7,312 bases of DNA from Thermoplasmata archaeon (GTDB taxonomy: Archaea > Thermoplasmatota > Thermoplasmata > Lutacidiplasmatales > UBA184): positions 1 through 7,312 of the forward strand of contig JASHUJ010000045.1 in assembly GCA_030040035.1 (NCBI GenBank). Reading direction: 5' to 3'. Made by a program: the position numbers and the translations under genes. Below are positions 5,967-7,312 of this stretch, piece after piece. How positions within the stretch are numbered: position 1 is the first letter of the stretch; each line of letters opens with the position of its first letter. Under the pieces are notes generated by a model, which worked only from the letters and a program-made list of their open reading frames with translations, was not told the origin of the DNA and did not search any database.

Positions 5967-5999
5967 AGCTATATGAGAGCTATGTGGTATCGCATAGCT
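5967..5999. promoter_or_regulatory. Promoter/operator of the toxin-antitoxin operon
   Basis: The AT-rich AGCTATATGA (5967-5976) is centred about 29 nt before the antitoxin ATG at 6001, right for a TATA box with a leaderless start. AGCTATG (5978-5984) and CATAGCT (5993-5999) form a perfect 7-bp inverted repeat with an 8-bp spacer at the expected transcription start, and AGCTAT also occurs at 5967. This is a good candidate operator for autorepression by the antitoxin. The reverse strand shows a TATA-like TCATATAGCT that could serve the divergent SRPBCC genes. Confidence 0.5.
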
Positions 6000-6000
6000 G

Positions 6001-6237
6001 ATGATCACGACAATCCAGCTGTCCTCTTCGACTCGCCACAAGCTCGCAGCCCTCAAAGCGACTCCTCGAGAGACCTATGACGAGTTGCTGAACAAGCTGA
6101 TTTCTCTGGTTCCAGAGGGGGACGACGAGGGATTGTACACCGACGCGTTCCGAATCGGGCTCCTCAGTGCCCGACTTGACCTCCGCGCACGGCGAGTGAC
6201 GGACCACAACCTTGTCAAGAAGCGGTTGGGTCTCTGA
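6001..6237 (+). CDS. Archaeal RelB-like antitoxin
   Basis: A 78-residue protein. Its N-terminus, MITTIQLSSSTRHKLAALKA followed by TPRETYDELLNKLI, has the strand-helix-helix spacing and the IQLS...L..LK..PRETYDE pattern of small archaeal antitoxins with a ribbon-helix-helix-like DNA-binding part. The C-terminus (LDLRARRVTDHNLVKKRLGL) has the typical toxin-binding ending, ...V..H..VKKRLG, of RelB/YefM partners. It would neutralise the toxin encoded immediately downstream and repress its own operon through the inverted repeat just before its start. The stop codon overlaps the toxin start region by four bases (CTGA), indicating translational coupling. The ATG at 6001 has no ribosome-binding site and fits leaderless translation. 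The exact family name is uncertain. Confidence 0.8.
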   Translation: MITTIQLSSSTRHKLAALKATPRETYDELLNKLISLVPEGDDEGLYTDAFRIGLLSARLDLRARRVTDHNLVKKRLGL

Positions 6238-6491
6238 CGCCTTGGAAGATTCGGTGGACCGACACTGCGATTCGCGATCTAAGGTCCCTGGATCGATCCG
6301 TCGCGCGCCGAATTATCGAGCGCTTAGAGCGGGCTTCGGCCGACCCCGACCACTTCTTCGAAAAGCTCGTGGACTCTGACGAACGCAAACTTAGGGTAGG
6401 CGATTATCGCCTGCTCGCGGCGCTCTCGCCCTCGGAGCGGGTAGTCACTGTGGAGAGAGTCGACCACCGCCGTAGGGTCTACCAGCGATAG
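6234..6491 (+). CDS. RelE/ParE-superfamily toxin with a CTG start (or start lost)
   Basis: The frame after the antitoxin encodes about 85 residues typical of the RelE fold. The start is LTPWKIRWTDTAIRDLRSLD, then a helix pair RSVARRIIERLERAS, then the signature ERKLRVGDYRLLAALS and the C-terminal VERVDHRRRVYQR. The Lys/Arg residues in KLRVGDYR and the HRRRVY ending are those used by RelE-type ribosome-dependent mRNA endonucleases, so the catalytic part looks intact. No ATG, GTG or TTG lies in frame between the preceding stop and the conserved first strand. The only sensible start is CTG at 6234, within CTGA overlapping the antitoxin stop, exactly where ATGA is usual. Either CTG initiates by coupling or the start was mutated, silencing the toxin. 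The next standard start, GTG at 6369, would remove half the protein. Confidence 0.75.
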   Translation: MTPWKIRWTDTAIRDLRSLDRSVARRIIERLERASADPDHFFEKLVDSDERKLRVGDYRLLAALSPSERVVTVERVDHRRRVYQR

Positions 6492-6515
6492 CCCTTGCCT
6501 GGCCCGCGTTCCACT

Positions 6516-6538
6516 GGATTTGAACCCCCCGGGGGTTC
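6516..6538. repeat. Inverted T-arm copy forming a palindrome
   Basis: GGATTTGAACCCCC (6516-6529) is the exact reverse complement of the tRNA T-arm bases 4796-4809. It directly abuts the forward copy starting at 6531, so GAACCCCC-C-GGGGGTTC makes a near-perfect palindrome. The arrangement suggests rearranged att-site or tRNA debris. Confidence 0.6.
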
Positions 6539-6561
6539 GAATACCCCCTCCGATATTTCGG
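6531..6561 (+). repeat. Degenerate tRNA 3'-end copy (attR-like)
   Basis: This copy of 4796-4826 keeps 27 of 31 bases, including the T-arm GGGGGTTC and the acceptor CTCCGA. Upstream of it there is no D arm or anticodon arm, so it is not a tRNA gene. It is what remains at the far junction when an element integrates into a tRNA 3' end. Confidence 0.5.
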
Positions 6562-6765
6562 CTTGAACTCTTCCGTAGCGACTTTCAAACTCACGCCGCA
6601 GAGGTCGACGGTGACTCTCCATTGGGAAAGGCTCGCCCTCGTCGAGAAAGCGACTCTGGGCGCTGAGCTGGCACCCAGATACCAAACCCGCTCGGGTCGG
6701 TGTAGTCGATCCGCCGTGCCGAACCGGCTCCCGGCCACAGGATGTCGCCCTCTCGGCGCGTAGGA

Positions 6766-6776
6766 TGAAATAGTAA
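6766..6776 (+). promoter_or_regulatory. Weak TATA-like box before vapB
   Basis: TGAAATAGTAA is an AT-rich island about 30 nt before the ATG at 6801. It matches the archaeal TATA consensus only loosely. Transcription would begin around 6795-6798, close to the ribosome-binding site, so the real start may be somewhat different. Confidence 0.3.
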
Positions 6777-6800
6777 GGAACGCTTTACATGGAGGTAAGA

Positions 6801-7055
6801 ATGGCGACCGAAGTCGGTACGATCAGCACGAAGGGTCAGGTGACGATCCCGAAGGACATTCGGGATGCCCTGGGGATGCGTCCGGGGGACAAGGTTCGCT
6901 TCGACCTCGAGCGGGGGAATCGAGCCGTGCTGCAAAAAGCGGAACCCTCAACGCTCACCGAGATTCTGGGACGGCTCGGCCCGACGAAGGAGCCAGCCGT
7001 GTCGCAGCAGCGGAGGCTTCGGCGTGAGTGGTCCGACCGTCGTCGTCGACACTAA
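6801..7055 (+). CDS. vapB: AbrB/SpoVT-type antitoxin VapB
   Basis: An 84-residue protein with the swapped-hairpin AbrB DNA-binding motif at residues 1-45: EVGTISTKGQVTIPKDIRDA followed by LGMRPGDKVRFDLERGNRAV. The remaining 40 residues (STLTEILGRLGPTKEP...) would wrap the toxin and end in a basic tail, WSDRRRRH. VapB dimers bind their own promoter and inhibit the partner VapC, encoded in the overlapping next gene. I choose ATG 6801 because GGAGGT (6791-6796) lies a few bases ahead. An in-frame ATG at 6789 would add four residues and would itself overlap that ribosome-binding site. The gene lies just outside the putative tRNA-borne element. Confidence 0.88.
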   Translation: MATEVGTISTKGQVTIPKDIRDALGMRPGDKVRFDLERGNRAVLQKAEPSTLTEILGRLGPTKEPAVSQQRRLRREWSDRRRRH

Positions 7056-7312
7056 CATCTTCGTCTCGGCTCGGAACCCGAACGAGGCGGGTTACGACGC
7101 CTGCCGAAAGTTGCTCAATCGCATCGATGCCGAACGGGTCCGTGCCATCGTTTCGACGGTGACGGTCGCGGAGGTCCGCGCGGGTCTCGAGCCCGCCGAA
7201 GCCCGGTCGGTCTGGCAGGCCTTTCTGAGCCACCTTCTCACTTCCCCAAACTATTCGGTGGAAGTCGTCGACGTGGAGATCGCGGAAGCGGCCGGGGAGC
7301 TGCGGCAGACGA
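7024..7312 (+). CDS. vapC: PIN-domain toxin VapC, C-terminus beyond window
   Basis: From GTG 7024 the frame encodes 96 residues to the window edge: VSGPTVVVDTNIFVSARNPN and onward. It has the PIN-domain start VVVDTNI with the first catalytic aspartate (D9) and the conserved glutamate in TVTVAEVRAG (E50). The later acidic residues that complete the Mg2+ site lie in the missing part. VapC toxins are endoribonucleases that cut tRNA or rRNA; the target here is unknown. The start overlaps the end of vapB by 32 bases, typical of coupled antitoxin/toxin pairs. No separate ribosome-binding site is needed if translation is coupled. Confidence 0.88.
   Translation, partial: MSGPTVVVDTNIFVSARNPNEAGYDACRKLLNRIDAERVRAIVSTVTVAEVRAGLEPAEARSVWQAFLSHLLTSPNYSVEVVDVEIAEAAGELRQT

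Larger units (their letters stand above)
4827..6561. mobile_element. Putative degenerate element integrated at the tRNA gene
   Basis: This 1.7-kb segment lies between the tRNA and an imperfect copy of its 3' end. It differs from its flanks by visibly lower GC content and by accessory genes: two SRPBCC genes, one frameshifted, and a RelB/RelE-type pair. No integrase, transposase or replication gene was found within it, and the two repeat copies have diverged. It would therefore be an old, non-autonomous remnant or a genomic-island fragment. The boundaries are inferred from the repeat alone. Chance persistence of a partial tRNA duplication is the main alternative. Confidence 0.4.
6492..6800. 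other. Gene-free stretch between the two toxin-antitoxin loci
   Basis: This stretch of 309 bases holds tRNA-like repeat debris at 6516-6561 and a weak TATA-like box before vapB. The remaining open frames on both strands lack a coding-type composition and recognisable motifs, so I call no gene. Decayed coding sequence from a former element cannot be ruled out by eye. Confidence 0.5.

Noticed and set aside
6531..6561. A second tRNA gene
   Set aside because: Only the T arm and acceptor strand are present; there is no D arm, anticodon arm or 5' acceptor strand upstream.
6445..6935. Minus-strand open frames in the gap before vapB
   Set aside because: They overlap the tRNA-like repeat, the toxin end or vapB, and show no recognisable motif or ribosome-binding site.

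Overview
The window looks archaeal. It carries an eS1/S3Ae ribosomal protein gene, which bacteria lack. It has a CAU-anticodon tRNA interrupted after position 37 by a 29-nt intron that folds as a bulge-helix-bulge, and TATA-like boxes about 25-35 nt before start codons. Most of the DNA is very GC-rich. A euryarchaeal lineage such as Thermoplasmatota is my guess; no gene here proves it.

Left block (1-3821, all on the minus strand). Reading along that strand, a AAA+ ATPase (3821-2286) is followed by a von Willebrand factor A (VWA) protein (ending at 491) and then a small helix-rich protein of unknown function that runs off the left edge. The ATPase combines ChlI/MoxR-type motifs with a Cys-containing insert resembling PrkA. 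About 90 codons of clearly coding sequence lie in the VWA frame before its first usable start codon. A one-base shift in a run of six C at the end of the ATPase gene would join both into one reading frame of about 1,109 residues. This is either a real fusion broken by an indel or assembly error, a +1 programmed frameshift, or a VWA gene with an unorthodox start.

Centre (3822-4820). A 147-bp divergent region with two TATA-like boxes separates the ATPase from rps3ae on the plus strand. The intron-containing tRNA follows 32 bp after rps3ae.

Right block (4821-6561). Base composition drops visibly, and the genes are accessory: two tandem SRPBCC/AHSA1-like genes on the minus strand (the upstream one frameshifted) and, divergently, a RelB/RelE-type toxin-antitoxin pair whose toxin has only a CTG where its start should be. 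An imperfect copy (27 of 31 bases) of the tRNA 3' end lies at 6531-6561, downstream of the toxin. I infer an old element of about 1.7 kb integrated at the tRNA 3' end; no integrase remains inside it.

Far right (6562-7312). After a gene-free stretch comes a second toxin-antitoxin pair, an AbrB-type VapB and a PIN-domain VapC cut by the window edge, so the tRNA-adjacent region holds two antitoxin/toxin modules in a row.
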